A DNA stretch of 45,458 nt, taken from assembly GCA_044507975.1 (NCBI GenBank), contig JBIQIQ010000008.1:1-45458 (forward strand), written 5' to 3'. The notes below the pieces were generated by a model. The model ran no database searches. It was given only the letters and a program-made list of their open reading frames with translations, and was not told the DNA's origin. Both the position numbers and the translations under genes were made by a program. The stretch comes from DASRWD01 sp044507975 (GTDB lineage Bacteria > Deinococcota > Deinococci > Deinococcales > Trueperaceae). Of the stretch, positions 30,592-38,767 are shown piece after piece. Within the stretch, counting starts at the first letter, position 1, and the number at the start of each line of letters is the position of its first letter.

Positions 30592-31761
30592 TCACGCGAC
30601 CTCGAAGCGCCGTACGGCGTCCATGTCCACGGCCGCACCCATACCTGGCTCGGTCGGCGGCATGACGTAGCCGTCCTCGAACACGAGACCGTCGTCGGCG
30701 AGCTCACGCCGCAGCGTCTCGACGCAGAGCTGCGGCGGCAGGTACTCGATGTACTCGCAGTGGGCGTTGGCGAAGGCGTAGTGGGCCGTCGCGGCGACGC
30801 TGACGCCGGTCTTCCAGCAGTGCGGGACCAGCGATATGCCGCGGTCCGCGGCCATCTGCGCCACCACGAGCGCCTCGCTGAGGCCGCCGACCCGCCCGAT
30901 GTCGGGCTGAGCGACCGCGATCTTCCCGCGGTCCATGAGCTCCTCGAACTCGTAGCGGGTGGCGAGCCACTCGCCGGAGGCGATGCGCATCGGGATCCTC
31001 TCGGCCAGCTGAGCGTGGCCGGGCAGGTCGTCCGCCCACAGGGGCGTCTCGATGAACGAGAGATCGAACTCGGCCCACTCGTTGAGGACCGCGGCGGCCG
31101 CGCCGACGTCCTCGAACATGTACTGGACGTCGACCAACAGCGCGACGTCGGGTCCGATCGCTTGGCGCACCGCCGCCACCACCTCGGTGTGGCGCTCGTA
31201 GGGCTCGCGCAGGCCGCTGTGGGCATAGGGGCCGTTCATCGTGACCTCGGTCTTGACAGCCCTGAAGCCGAGCTGCTTCGCCCTGACCGCCCATGCGACG
31301 AGCGAGTCGCGGTACTCCTCGAAGGACGCTCCCGCCGGTTGCAGCGATGCGTAAGGAGTGACGCGCGCCTGCTTGGCTCCCCCGAGCAGCTGGTAGACGG
31401 GCACCCCCTCGATCTTGCCGAGCAGGTCCCAGAGCGCGGCGTCGATGGCGCCGATCGCATGCACGCCCGCGCCGCGCCGCCCGTTCATGGCGCTGCCGAC
31501 GTAGAGCTTGCGCCACAGCCGGGCGATGTCGCGAGGGTCCTCGCCGAGCAGCATCTCCCGCAGCGACTGGCCCATCGTGTGCGTGCCTGGCGCCATGACG
31601 CACGCCTTGGCGATCCACGGGTTGACGTCGGTCTCGCCGATCCCGGTCAGGCCCTCGTCGGTCTCGATCACGACGAGGAAGCCGTCCTGAGCGGAGGAGG
31701 TGAGGCTCTCGTCCACGTTCGGGGCGAGCAGCACGTGGCAGCGGACGTCGACGATCCTCAT
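30592..31761 (-). CDS. Mandelate racemase/muconate lactonizing enzyme family protein (dehydratase 1)
   Basis: A 389-aa enolase-superfamily enzyme. The capping domain spans about 1-130, the barrel about 140-370. Metal ligands are D211 (LLVDV), E238 (FIET) and E264 (ASGEW). The Asp-His dyad is D287 (QPDIGRVGG) and H314 (PHCWKTG). At the KxK position, AVKTEV gives K170 and E172: the second lysine is glutamate. Acid-sugar dehydratases and racemases of this family use that lysine or the histidine as base, so this enzyme probably relies on H314. An extra segment after it (TMNGPYAHSG) is unusual. Translation is coupled to the upstream homologue by an ATGA overlap. Confidence 0.88.
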   Translation of the reverse strand: MRIVDVRCHVLLAPNVDESLTSSAQDGFLVVIETDEGLTGIGETDVNPWIAKACVMAPGTHTMGQSLREMLLGEDPRDIARLWRKLYVGSAMNGRRGAGVHAIGAIDAALWDLLGKIEGVPVYQLLGGAKQARVTPYASLQPAGASFEEYRDSLVAWAVRAKQLGFRAVKTEVTMNGPYAHSGLREPYERHTEVVAAVRQAIGPDVALLVDVQYMFEDVGAAAAVLNEWAEFDLSFIETPLWADDLPGHAQLAERIPMRIASGEWLATRYEFEELMDRGKIAVAQPDIGRVGGLSEALVVAQMAADRGISLVPHCWKTGVSVAATAHYAFANAHCEYIEYLPPQLCVETLRRELADDGLVFEDGYVMPPTEPGMGAAVDMDAVRRFEVA

Positions 31762-32900
31762 GGGTGCGGCCCCGGGAGCCGCTCTCCGCGCGCGTGCCGC
31801 GCCACGGCGTCGAGGTCGAGCTCTACGCCGAGCCCGGGCGCCTCGGGTATCTCGAGCATGCCTTCGCCATCGAGGCGCCAGGGCTCCACGACGATGCCGT
31901 CGATGTACTGGGAGCCGGTGAGGTACTCGACCAGCCGCGTGTTCGGCATGGCGGCGGCGAGCTGCAGGTCGGCGGCCAGGCCGAGGGCCGTGTTCCAACC
32001 GTGGGGCACGAACTCGACGTCGTTGTCCTGGGCCATCCAGGCGATCCGCCGCTCCTCGCTGATGCCGCCGACCTTCGTCACGTCGGGCTGCACGATGTCG
32101 AAGGCTCGCGCCCGCAGCCAGGGCTGGAAGGCCTGGCGGCGCGTCAGCACCTCCCCGCCGGCGATCTTCACCGGCGAGCGCTCGCGCAGCCTCACGTAGT
32201 CGTCGAGGGCGTCGGGGTTGAGGGGCTCCTCGAACCACGCGACCCGGTAGTCGGCGAGCATGTCGGCCGTGCGCGCTGCCCACTTGTAGCCGTTGGGCCA
32301 GAAGGCGTCTGATCCCCCCGCGTCGACCATCAGGTCGTTGCCTGCGCCGACGGCTTCCCTGGCGCGGCTGACGATCTGCTCGTCCAAGGCGGAGGAGACC
32401 CGCCCGAACGGCCCCCAGCCGATCTTGAACGCCCGGAACCCCTGCTCGAGCAGCCCGGCGAGGTCTTCGGCGAGCTCCTCCGGCTCCTTCATGAGCAGCG
32501 AGGCGTACGGCTTGACCTTGGAGCGGTACCTGCCGCCGAGCAACCGGCCGACGCTCTGTCCCGTCGCTTGCCCCAGCAGGTCCCAAAGGGCGATGTCGAT
32601 GGCGCTGATCGCGTGCGTGATCGTGCCGCCGCGCCCCATCCAGAAGGTGTTCTGGTGGAGCGTCTCGCTGACCCTCTCGGGCTCGAGCGCCGAGGCGCCG
32701 CGGTAGAGCGGCTCGAGCACCGCCAGGGCAGCCTTGACGAGGCCGGAGTTGGTGAAGGCGCTGCCGTAGCCGACCAGGCCGGAGTCGGTCACGACCGCCA
32801 CGAGCGTGTGCACGTCGTCCTCGGGACGCAGCTCGGCGCCCCAGCCGCCTTCCGGGGTGGCGCCGTGGAGGCCGACGGCGACGATCTCGGCGATCTTCAT
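31758..32900 (-). CDS. Mandelate racemase/muconate lactonizing enzyme family protein (dehydratase 2)
   Basis: A 380-aa enolase-superfamily enzyme, distant paralogue of the next gene. Metal ligands are D193 (LMVDAGGSD), E224 or E225 (WFEEPL) and E250 (AGGEV); the dyad is D273 (QPDVTKVGG) and H300 (PHGWNTA). At the KxK position AFKIGWG leaves a single lysine (K159), aligned by eye with the second lysine of mandelate racemase. It probably dehydrates or epimerises an acid sugar or related hydroxy acid. The gene begins directly after the stop of the M81 gene (TAG then ATG) and overlaps the next by 4 bp, so all three are one transcript. Confidence 0.88.
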   Translation of the reverse strand: MKIAEIVAVGLHGATPEGGWGAELRPEDDVHTLVAVVTDSGLVGYGSAFTNSGLVKAALAVLEPLYRGASALEPERVSETLHQNTFWMGRGGTITHAISAIDIALWDLLGQATGQSVGRLLGGRYRSKVKPYASLLMKEPEELAEDLAGLLEQGFRAFKIGWGPFGRVSSALDEQIVSRAREAVGAGNDLMVDAGGSDAFWPNGYKWAARTADMLADYRVAWFEEPLNPDALDDYVRLRERSPVKIAGGEVLTRRQAFQPWLRARAFDIVQPDVTKVGGISEERRIAWMAQDNDVEFVPHGWNTALGLAADLQLAAAMPNTRLVEYLTGSQYIDGIVVEPWRLDGEGMLEIPEAPGLGVELDLDAVARHARGERLPGPHP

Positions 32901-34436
32901 CTAGGACGCGACCCGGCCGCGCCGGAAGAGCTTGACCTCCGGCTGGAACGTCACGCCCTCGTCCAGGGGGAAGAGCGGGCGCTGGGCCACGGTGTGGCCG
33001 AGGTACGGGAGGTTGGCGCTCGTCGACCCGGGCGCGTCGACGTTGAGCAGCAGCGCGCCCCACGCGCTGTAGAAGCGCGGCTCGCAGTGCGGCGACTTGA
33101 CGACGACGGCGTCGAAATCCTCGGGGTCCTGGCCGTGCGCCAGGAACAGCGAGCGGTCGTAGAGGCTGACGGGGCGGCTGGTCGCGACGATGGTGAGGTG
33201 CTCGGAGACCAGCACCGCGGTGCGGCCCGCATGCCACAGCTGCCTGGCGGTCTCGCTGCGGAACTCCCCGTCCGACAGGAGGTGCACCCGCGCGCGCAGG
33301 GGCAGGGGCGTGAAACGGCCGGGGTCGACCTGCCCGCCTACCTGGGTGTCGATCTCGGCGCCGACGCCGGCGGCGAACGCCTGCTCGACGGCCGCCGGGT
33401 CCACGATCGGGGCCAGGGCGCGTCCCTCGAAGCCCGCGGCGAGCAGCGCCGCCACGACGGCGTTGCTGTCGCCGGAGGCCCCGGAGCTGGTGGCGTCGGC
33501 CGCGTCCGTGATGATGACGGTGCCCCCGCGGCCGCTGGCCACGTGGTCGGCTGCCGCCCGCGCCGCCTCGGCGAGGGGGGTGAGGGGCTGCTGCAGCCGC
33601 TCGCGCACCTCCCAGAAGTCCCTCGCCAGGCCGAGCGCCGCCTCGGCGGCCCGCTCGGCCGCGTCGGGCGCCGTCGCCTCGTCGAGCACCACGAGGCTGT
33701 AGCTCCTCAGCTCGGGCACGTCCGTGAACGGGTTGCCGATGAACATGCCGGCGGACAGCCCCGCGGGGTCATCCTCCAAGGCCTGGGCGCGGCGGACGAA
33801 GCCGCCGAGAAGGCCGGTCTCCGTGATCAGCTCGTCTCCCCTCACCAGCGCCGGGATGGAGACCTTCGCCATCACCGGGCGCGCTCCGTCCCTGACGATC
33901 CTCAGCAGGGCCCGCGCGGCGCGGCGGCCGGTGGTGCGGAAGTCGACGTGCGGGTAGGTGTGGTAGGTCACCACGGCGTCGACGTGCCGAGCCATGCGGT
34001 CGGTGAACACGCCGTGGAGGTCGAGCGAGATGACGATCGGCTTCTCCTCGCCGACGACCTCCCGGGTGCGCTCGAGCAGGTAGCCCTCCGGGTCGTCCTC
34101 GCCCTCGGCCGACATCGCGCCGTGCAGCGAGAAGTAGAACGCGCCGGCGTCGCGGTTCGCCTCGACGGCCCCGACGAAGCGCTCGGCGATCTCGCGGAAC
34201 GCGTCCGCCGCCAGCACCCCGCCGGAGGTGATCGCCTGGGCGCTGAAGCCGCCGACCACCTCCACGTCCGGGGCGGCCTCGAGCACCTCGAGCGCGCCCC
34301 CGACCTCGCGGTTGGCGCCGCGGTGCATGGCGAGGAAGGCCTCCCCCTCGTGCAGCGAGAAGTCCTCCAGGCCGCTGGGCCGCGGGTTGAACGTCGACAC
34401 CTCTTGCTTGCACTCGTTGATCAGGACCTTGAGCAT
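32901..34436 (-). CDS. M81 family metallopeptidase (MlrC/microcystinase C-like)
   Basis: A 511-aa protein with the two-part MlrC architecture. The N-terminal domain has INECKQEVSTFNPRP, SLHGAMSAEGEDDPEG, ISLDLHGVFTD and TYHTYPHVDFRTTG, which contain the conserved metal-binding histidines and acids. The C-terminal domain has DAADATSSGASGDSNAVVAALL and the SPHCEPRFYSAWG segment. MlrC of Sphingomonas hydrolyses linearised microcystin peptides, but most homologues sit beside transporters and catabolic genes and are not tested; the role here is probably amide hydrolysis of an imported small compound. It lies 93 bp after the DppC-like gene and abuts the dehydratase gene. Confidence 0.88.
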   Translation of the reverse strand: MLKVLINECKQEVSTFNPRPSGLEDFSLHEGEAFLAMHRGANREVGGALEVLEAAPDVEVVGGFSAQAITSGGVLAADAFREIAERFVGAVEANRDAGAFYFSLHGAMSAEGEDDPEGYLLERTREVVGEEKPIVISLDLHGVFTDRMARHVDAVVTYHTYPHVDFRTTGRRAARALLRIVRDGARPVMAKVSIPALVRGDELITETGLLGGFVRRAQALEDDPAGLSAGMFIGNPFTDVPELRSYSLVVLDEATAPDAAERAAEAALGLARDFWEVRERLQQPLTPLAEAARAAADHVASGRGGTVIITDAADATSSGASGDSNAVVAALLAAGFEGRALAPIVDPAAVEQAFAAGVGAEIDTQVGGQVDPGRFTPLPLRARVHLLSDGEFRSETARQLWHAGRTAVLVSEHLTIVATSRPVSLYDRSLFLAHGQDPEDFDAVVVKSPHCEPRFYSAWGALLLNVDAPGSTSANLPYLGHTVAQRPLFPLDEGVTFQPEVKLFRRGRVAS

Positions 34437-34529
34437 CGCCTTGACGTCTCCTCTTGAGCTGGAATGTCTACGGGTCGGGTGGGCCGCCGGGCGGCCGTGC
34501 GGAGCGGTGGCGGCGGCTGGAGCACCGCC

Positions 34530-35354
34530 TCAGCCTTTCCTCGGGTCGAGGGTGTCGCGCAGGGCGTCGCCCAGGAGGTTGACGCCGAGGACGGTCAGCA
34601 ATATCGCTACGCCGGGAAATATCGAGATCCAGGGCGCCAGGCGCATGAAGTCGCGCCCCTCGCTGAGGATGTTGCCCAGCGAGGGCGTCGGCGGCGGGGT
34701 GCCGAGGCCGAGGAAGCTGAGCGCGGCCTCGGCCAGGATCATCTCCGAGAAATAGACGCTGGCCTGGACGGCCAACGGCGAGATGATGCTGGGGCCGACG
34801 TGCTTGAGCGTGATGCGGGCCGTGCCGCCGCCGAGGGCGCGGGCGGCGCTCACGAAATCGAGGTCGCGGACCTGCAGCACGGCGGCGCGCGCGAGCCGCG
34901 CGAAGCGGGGCAGGTACACGAACCAGAGGGCGAGGACGATGCTGGTCTCGCCGGTGCCGAGGGCCGCGGAGATGCCGATCGCCAGGAGCAGCCCGGGGAA
35001 CGCGAGCAGCACGTCGGTGGCGCGCATCAGCACGTTGTCGACCGCGCCCCTGGCCAGGCCGGCTACGACGCCGACCAGCGTGCCGCTGGTGAGCGCGAGC
35101 ACGCTCGCCACGAGCGCCACCCTGAGGCTGACGCGCGCGCCGTGCAGGACGCGGCTGAAGACGTCGCGGCCGTAGACGTCGGTGCCGAAGGGGTGCTCGA
35201 CCGTGGGGGCCACGAGCCGCTCGGGGATCGACATCCGCATCGGGTCGTGGGGAGTCAGGTGCGGGGCGAACACTGCCCCGACCACGGAGGCGAGCAGCAG
35301 GACCGCCCCGGCTATCGACAGCGGGTTGGCGGCGAGCTTGCGCAGCGCCTGCAT
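34530..35354 (-). CDS. Peptide-type ABC importer 2: DppC-like permease
   Basis: A 274-aa inner-membrane permease. It has the N-terminal helix, the HPFGTDVYGRDVFSRVLHGAR signature in two parts at about 55-75, several helices, the docking segment DFVSAARALGGGTARITLKH and the TPPPTPSLGNILSEGR end motif. The ATG overlaps the TGA of the upstream DppB-like gene by one base. It pairs with that gene; no ATPase gene follows, and the M81 gene is next. Confidence 0.92.
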   Translation of the reverse strand: MQALRKLAANPLSIAGAVLLLASVVGAVFAPHLTPHDPMRMSIPERLVAPTVEHPFGTDVYGRDVFSRVLHGARVSLRVALVASVLALTSGTLVGVVAGLARGAVDNVLMRATDVLLAFPGLLLAIGISAALGTGETSIVLALWFVYLPRFARLARAAVLQVRDLDFVSAARALGGGTARITLKHVGPSIISPLAVQASVYFSEMILAEAALSFLGLGTPPPTPSLGNILSEGRDFMRLAPWISIFPGVAILLTVLGVNLLGDALRDTLDPRKG

Positions 35355-36298
35355 CAGGCGTACCTGACGCGCGGGTCGAGCAGCATGTAGGCGAGGTCGG
35401 TCAGCAGGTTGATCACCGTGTAGAGGACCGCGACGTAGAGCACGGCGGCCTGCACGACGGGGAAGTCGCGCTGGGTGATCCCCAGCACGATCAGGCGCCC
35501 GATGCCGGGCAGGCTGAAGACGCTCTCGATGACCACGGCGCCCCCCAGGAGGCGGCCGAAGTTGAGCCCGACGATCGTCACGAGCGGCAGCAGGGCGGTC
35601 CCGAGGGCGTGGCGGAGCACCACGCGCGCGGGCCTCACCCCCTTGCTCCGCGCGGTGCGCACGTAGTCGGCGCTGAGCACCTCGAGAAGCGAGCTGCGGG
35701 TCAGGCGGGTCAGGAAGCCTCCGAGGGTGAGGCCGAGCGCGAGGCTGGGCAGCACCAGGTACCTCAGGCCGCCCAGGAAGTCCTGGCCGAGCGGCACGAA
35801 GCCCGTGAGCGGGAACACCTGCCAGGTGATGCTGAACAGGAGGATCAGCAGCAGTCCCAGCCAGAAGTCCGGCATCGAGAGGCCGATGAGGCTGACCACG
35901 CGCACCGCGTGGTCGACGACGGTGTTGCGCCGCACGGCCGAGACGATGCCGGCGCTGACGCCCACGACGATGCTGATGACGCTCGCGAGCAGGCAGATCG
36001 TCAGTGTGACCGGCAGGCGGGCCGTGATCAGCTCGATGACGGGGCGGTTCTGGTACAGCGAGTCGCCGAGGTCTCCACGCAGCGCGTTGCCCAGCCACCA
36101 CACGAAGCGCTCGAGCAGCGGCCGGTCCAGCCCCAGACGGACGCGCAGCGCCTCCAGCGCGTCGCGCGACGCGTCCGCGCCGAGCATCATCATGGCGGGG
36201 TCGCCGGGTATGAGCGCCAGCAGCAGGAACGCGACGAAGGAGATGGCGAGGAGGACCGGGGCCAGGGTGAGGACCCTGCGCAGGACGATCGTGAACAA
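35354..36298 (-). CDS. Peptide-type ABC importer 2: DppB-like permease
   Basis: A 314-aa inner-membrane permease with the family N-terminus (helix 1 then LIPGDPAMMMLG), GDLGDSLYQNRPV near 95, six membrane helices and the docking segment ADYVRTARSKGVRPARVVLRH. The C-terminus ends DPRVRYA, as in the third importer. The TTG start at 36298 has GAGGAGG upstream and gives the family N-terminus. It lies 32 bp after the binding-protein gene. Confidence 0.92.
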   Translation of the reverse strand: MFTIVLRRVLTLAPVLLAISFVAFLLLALIPGDPAMMMLGADASRDALEALRVRLGLDRPLLERFVWWLGNALRGDLGDSLYQNRPVIELITARLPVTLTICLLASVISIVVGVSAGIVSAVRRNTVVDHAVRVVSLIGLSMPDFWLGLLLILLFSITWQVFPLTGFVPLGQDFLGGLRYLVLPSLALGLTLGGFLTRLTRSSLLEVLSADYVRTARSKGVRPARVVLRHALGTALLPLVTIVGLNFGRLLGGAVVIESVFSLPGIGRLIVLGITQRDFPVVQAAVLYVAVLYTVINLLTDLAYMLLDPRVRYA

Positions 36299-36330
36299 GA
36301 TGCCGGCCCTCCTCCTCGTCTACCGCGAGG

Positions 36331-37893
36331 TCAGCGGACGTCCACGTTCCACAGCAGGATGTAGCCGGCGTTCCACGTCTCGAAGCCGGTCAGGGAGCTG
36401 CTGTAGGCGAACGTCTCGGTGTTGTACGTGATCGGGTACCACGGCAGGTCCTCGCGCCTCAGCTCCTCGATCTCCTGGTAGAGGGCGATGCGCCTCTCGA
36501 CGTCCGTCTCCGCGAGCGCCTCCTCGTTGAGGCGGTCGTACTCGGGGTTGTTGTAGCCCGTGGGCGTGCTCGCGCTGTGCCAGAACGGCATGTAGTAGTT
36601 CATCGGGTCGGGCCGCAGCGAGAGGCCCGAGATGAAGATGTCGAACGCGCCGGATTGCCACTTCTGCAGCGAGCTGCCGGCCTCGAGGTTGTCGACCTGC
36701 GCGTTGATGCCGATCTCGGCGAACGCGGCCTGGAGGATCACTGACGCGTCGCGGTAGATGCCGGGGGTGTAGGAGATCAGCACCTCGGTGCCGTCGTAGT
36801 CGGACATCTCCACGAGCCGCCGGGCCTCCTCGACGTCGTAGGGCTCGGGCGTCTGGTGGATGCCGACGGCGAAGGGGCTGAACTCCGGGATGCCCGAGTG
36901 CGCCGGGCTGCCGAGGCCCCAGAGCAGGGCGTCGACGAGCTCCTGCTTGTTGGTGGCCATCTGGGCGGCGCGCCGGAGCAGCACGTCGTTCGCGAACGGG
37001 CCCTGCTTGAAGCCGAAGCGGACGTCGCCGATCGTCGCGGACGGGATGATCTCGACGATCGCCGTCGGGTGTCCCTGGAGGCGCACGTAGTCGGGGTACG
37101 CGAGGGCCTGCGCGACCTGCACCTCGCCGTTCTCGAGCGCGGCGGCGCGCACCGAGGCCTCGGGGATGGGGCGGTAGTAGATCTCGTCGACGAGCGCCTC
37201 GTGGCGTCCGACGAAGCCGCTGGCCGGGCGCTCGTCGGCGACGTAGTCCTCGAACCTCTCGACCTTGAGGTACTGGTCGGGCAGCCACTCGACGAACCGG
37301 AAGGGGCCGGTCCCGATGGGCTCCGTGATCGACCCGCCCTGGCGCTCCGCCTCGCCGGCGGGCACGATCACCGCCGGCGCGATGGGGTTGGCCAGCGCGC
37401 CGAGCAGGGCCGCGGTGGGCTCGCTTAGCACCAGCTGGACCGTGTAGGGGTCGACGGCGACGACGTCGGTGACCTGCCCGAACTCGGAGGCGCGGGGTCC
37501 TTCGGTGCGCACGCGGTCGAGGGAGTACTTGACGTCCTCGCTGGTCATCTCCGCGCCGTTGTGGAACAGCACGCCCTGCCGCAGCGGGATCGTGAGCGTC
37601 AGGCCGTCGTCGGACCACGACCAGCTCTCGGCCAGCATCGGCGCCGGGGCGCCGTTGGCGTCGATGCCGATCAGGAACTCGTAGACCGTCAGCAGAGGGT
37701 TGCGGTCGTCGAAGTTGGTCGTCAGGTGCAGGTCGACGTTGGCGACGTCGACGCGGGTGGCGACGTTGATCACCTTCTGCGCCAGCGCGGAGGAGAGCAG
37801 GCTGCCCGCGAGCAAGAGGACCGCCAGGGCGGCCAGGCGCGGCGAGCTGCGTCGGTGGTGGGTGCGGGTCCTTCTGTCGAGGTTGGTCGGCAT
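36331..37893 (-). CDS. Peptide-type ABC importer 2: substrate-binding protein (SBP family 5)
   Basis: A 520-aa exported binding protein. The signal peptide is long and basic (RRTRTHHRRSSPR, then a hydrophobic core to about 37, cleavage after ALA). Family features are SWSWSDDGLTLTIPLRQGVLFHNG, MTSEDVKYSLDRV and IGTGPFRFVEW. It differs clearly from the other two binding proteins in sequence, so a different ligand is likely. GGAAGG ribosome site. It lies 62 bp after the GntR-type regulator, with no clear promoter of its own, so it is probably read with the regulator or from a site I cannot see. Confidence 0.9.
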   Translation of the reverse strand: MPTNLDRRTRTHHRRSSPRLAALAVLLLAGSLLSSALAQKVINVATRVDVANVDLHLTTNFDDRNPLLTVYEFLIGIDANGAPAPMLAESWSWSDDGLTLTIPLRQGVLFHNGAEMTSEDVKYSLDRVRTEGPRASEFGQVTDVVAVDPYTVQLVLSEPTAALLGALANPIAPAVIVPAGEAERQGGSITEPIGTGPFRFVEWLPDQYLKVERFEDYVADERPASGFVGRHEALVDEIYYRPIPEASVRAAALENGEVQVAQALAYPDYVRLQGHPTAIVEIIPSATIGDVRFGFKQGPFANDVLLRRAAQMATNKQELVDALLWGLGSPAHSGIPEFSPFAVGIHQTPEPYDVEEARRLVEMSDYDGTEVLISYTPGIYRDASVILQAAFAEIGINAQVDNLEAGSSLQKWQSGAFDIFISGLSLRPDPMNYYMPFWHSASTPTGYNNPEYDRLNEEALAETDVERRIALYQEIEELRREDLPWYPITYNTETFAYSSSLTGFETWNAGYILLWNVDVR

Positions 37894-37955
37894 CTACCAT
37901 CTACCTTCCGAAGCTAGGGGCTCGGGGCCGGTTCACGGCGTTCGGTCGCGTGCGA

Positions 37956-38690
37956 TCACCTCCTCGGGGTTCGTCGACGGGTGACGGCTGGGGCCGGGAG
38001 ACGGTCCACGTCCGTACCGGCGGGAAGCGCTTGGGAGTCGTCGCGGAAGCGGATCCTCATCTCGTCGATGTGCTCGATCAGCACGGCTTCCGCGTGCCCG
38101 AGGTCCCCGCTCCGGATGGCCTCGAGCAGGGTGGTGTGGCCCTCGGCGGTCACGCGCAGCGTCTCCTCGACGGTGCCGAGCACGAAGGCGCGGTAGAGGA
38201 CGGGCGTTATCGCGGTCCAGAGCCGGCCCGGGTGCTGGTACGGGGTCGACTCGACGAGCGTGCGGTGGAAGGCGAGGTCGCCGGCGCGGACGCCGCGGGC
38301 GTCGTTGTCCGCCGCGGCTCTCAGCATCTCCTCCGTGTGGCGGTCGAGCTCCGCCAGCACCTCCTCGCGACCCGCGCTGCCCATCAGGTGGCGCAGCGCG
38401 AACGTCTCGGCAACGATCCGCGTCGGGATCAGCACCTCCACCAGCTCGACCCGCGTGATGCGCGAGACCCGGGTCTCCCTGTAGGGGAGCGACTGCAGGA
38501 ACCCCTCGTTGACCAGCTCGCGTATCGCCTCGCGCACCGGCGCCCGGCTGACGCCCAGGCGCTCTGCGATCTCGACCTCGGTGACGCGCTGACCCGGGCC
38601 CAGCTCCCCGTTGAGGATGGCGTTCCGGATCGTATCGGCGATGCGATCGCGCATCGAGATGTGAGGCTCCGCAGCAGCCGTAAAGGTCAT
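37956..38690 (-). CDS. GntR family regulator, FadR subfamily (FCD domain)
   Basis: A 244-aa repressor-type regulator. The GntR winged helix is at about 12-75 (LGPGQRVTEVEIAERLGVSR, then APVREAIRELVNEGFL). The FCD ligand domain (about 85-220) has the acidic and histidine positions used for metal and carboxylate ligand binding: DLAFHRTLVE, then EGHTTLLEAIRSGD and IEHIDEM. FCD regulators usually respond to organic acids. It precedes the importer 2 catabolic operon, in the same direction, and follows the importer 3 operon, so it may control either. Its promoter overlaps a perfect palindrome, which suggests autorepression. GAGG ribosome site. Confidence 0.92.
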   Translation of the reverse strand: MTFTAAAEPHISMRDRIADTIRNAILNGELGPGQRVTEVEIAERLGVSRAPVREAIRELVNEGFLQSLPYRETRVSRITRVELVEVLIPTRIVAETFALRHLMGSAGREEVLAELDRHTEEMLRAAADNDARGVRAGDLAFHRTLVESTPYQHPGRLWTAITPVLYRAFVLGTVEETLRVTAEGHTTLLEAIRSGDLGHAEAVLIEHIDEMRIRFRDDSQALPAGTDVDRLPAPAVTRRRTPRR

Positions 38691-38712
38691 GCCGGCCCTC
38701 TTCCGTTTGTAG

Positions 38713-38750
38713 ATTGTCGACAATATAACATCTTCACGCCGCGTTGTCAC
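38713..38750 (-). promoter_or_regulatory. GntR gene promoter with overlapping operator palindrome
   Basis: On the minus strand: GTGACA (38750-38745), 17-bp spacer, TATATT (38727-38722). The 12-bp perfect palindrome ATTGTCGACAAT (38724-38713) overlaps the 3' half of the -10 and the start region. Short TTGT-ACAA palindromes are common operators of FCD-type GntR regulators. Confidence 0.75.
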
Positions 38751-38767
38751 CCCTGGCCGCCGCACGC

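Noticed and set aside
30592..33237. 881-aa minus-strand frame giving an apparent M81/dehydratase fusion
   Set aside because: The true gene begins at ATG 31761; the earlier part is a shadow of the M81 and dehydratase 2 genes.
34530..36101. 523-aa frame extending the importer 2 DppC-like gene upstream
   Set aside because: The extension is a shadow of the DppB-like gene; ATG 35354 with the one-base overlap gives a normal DppC length.
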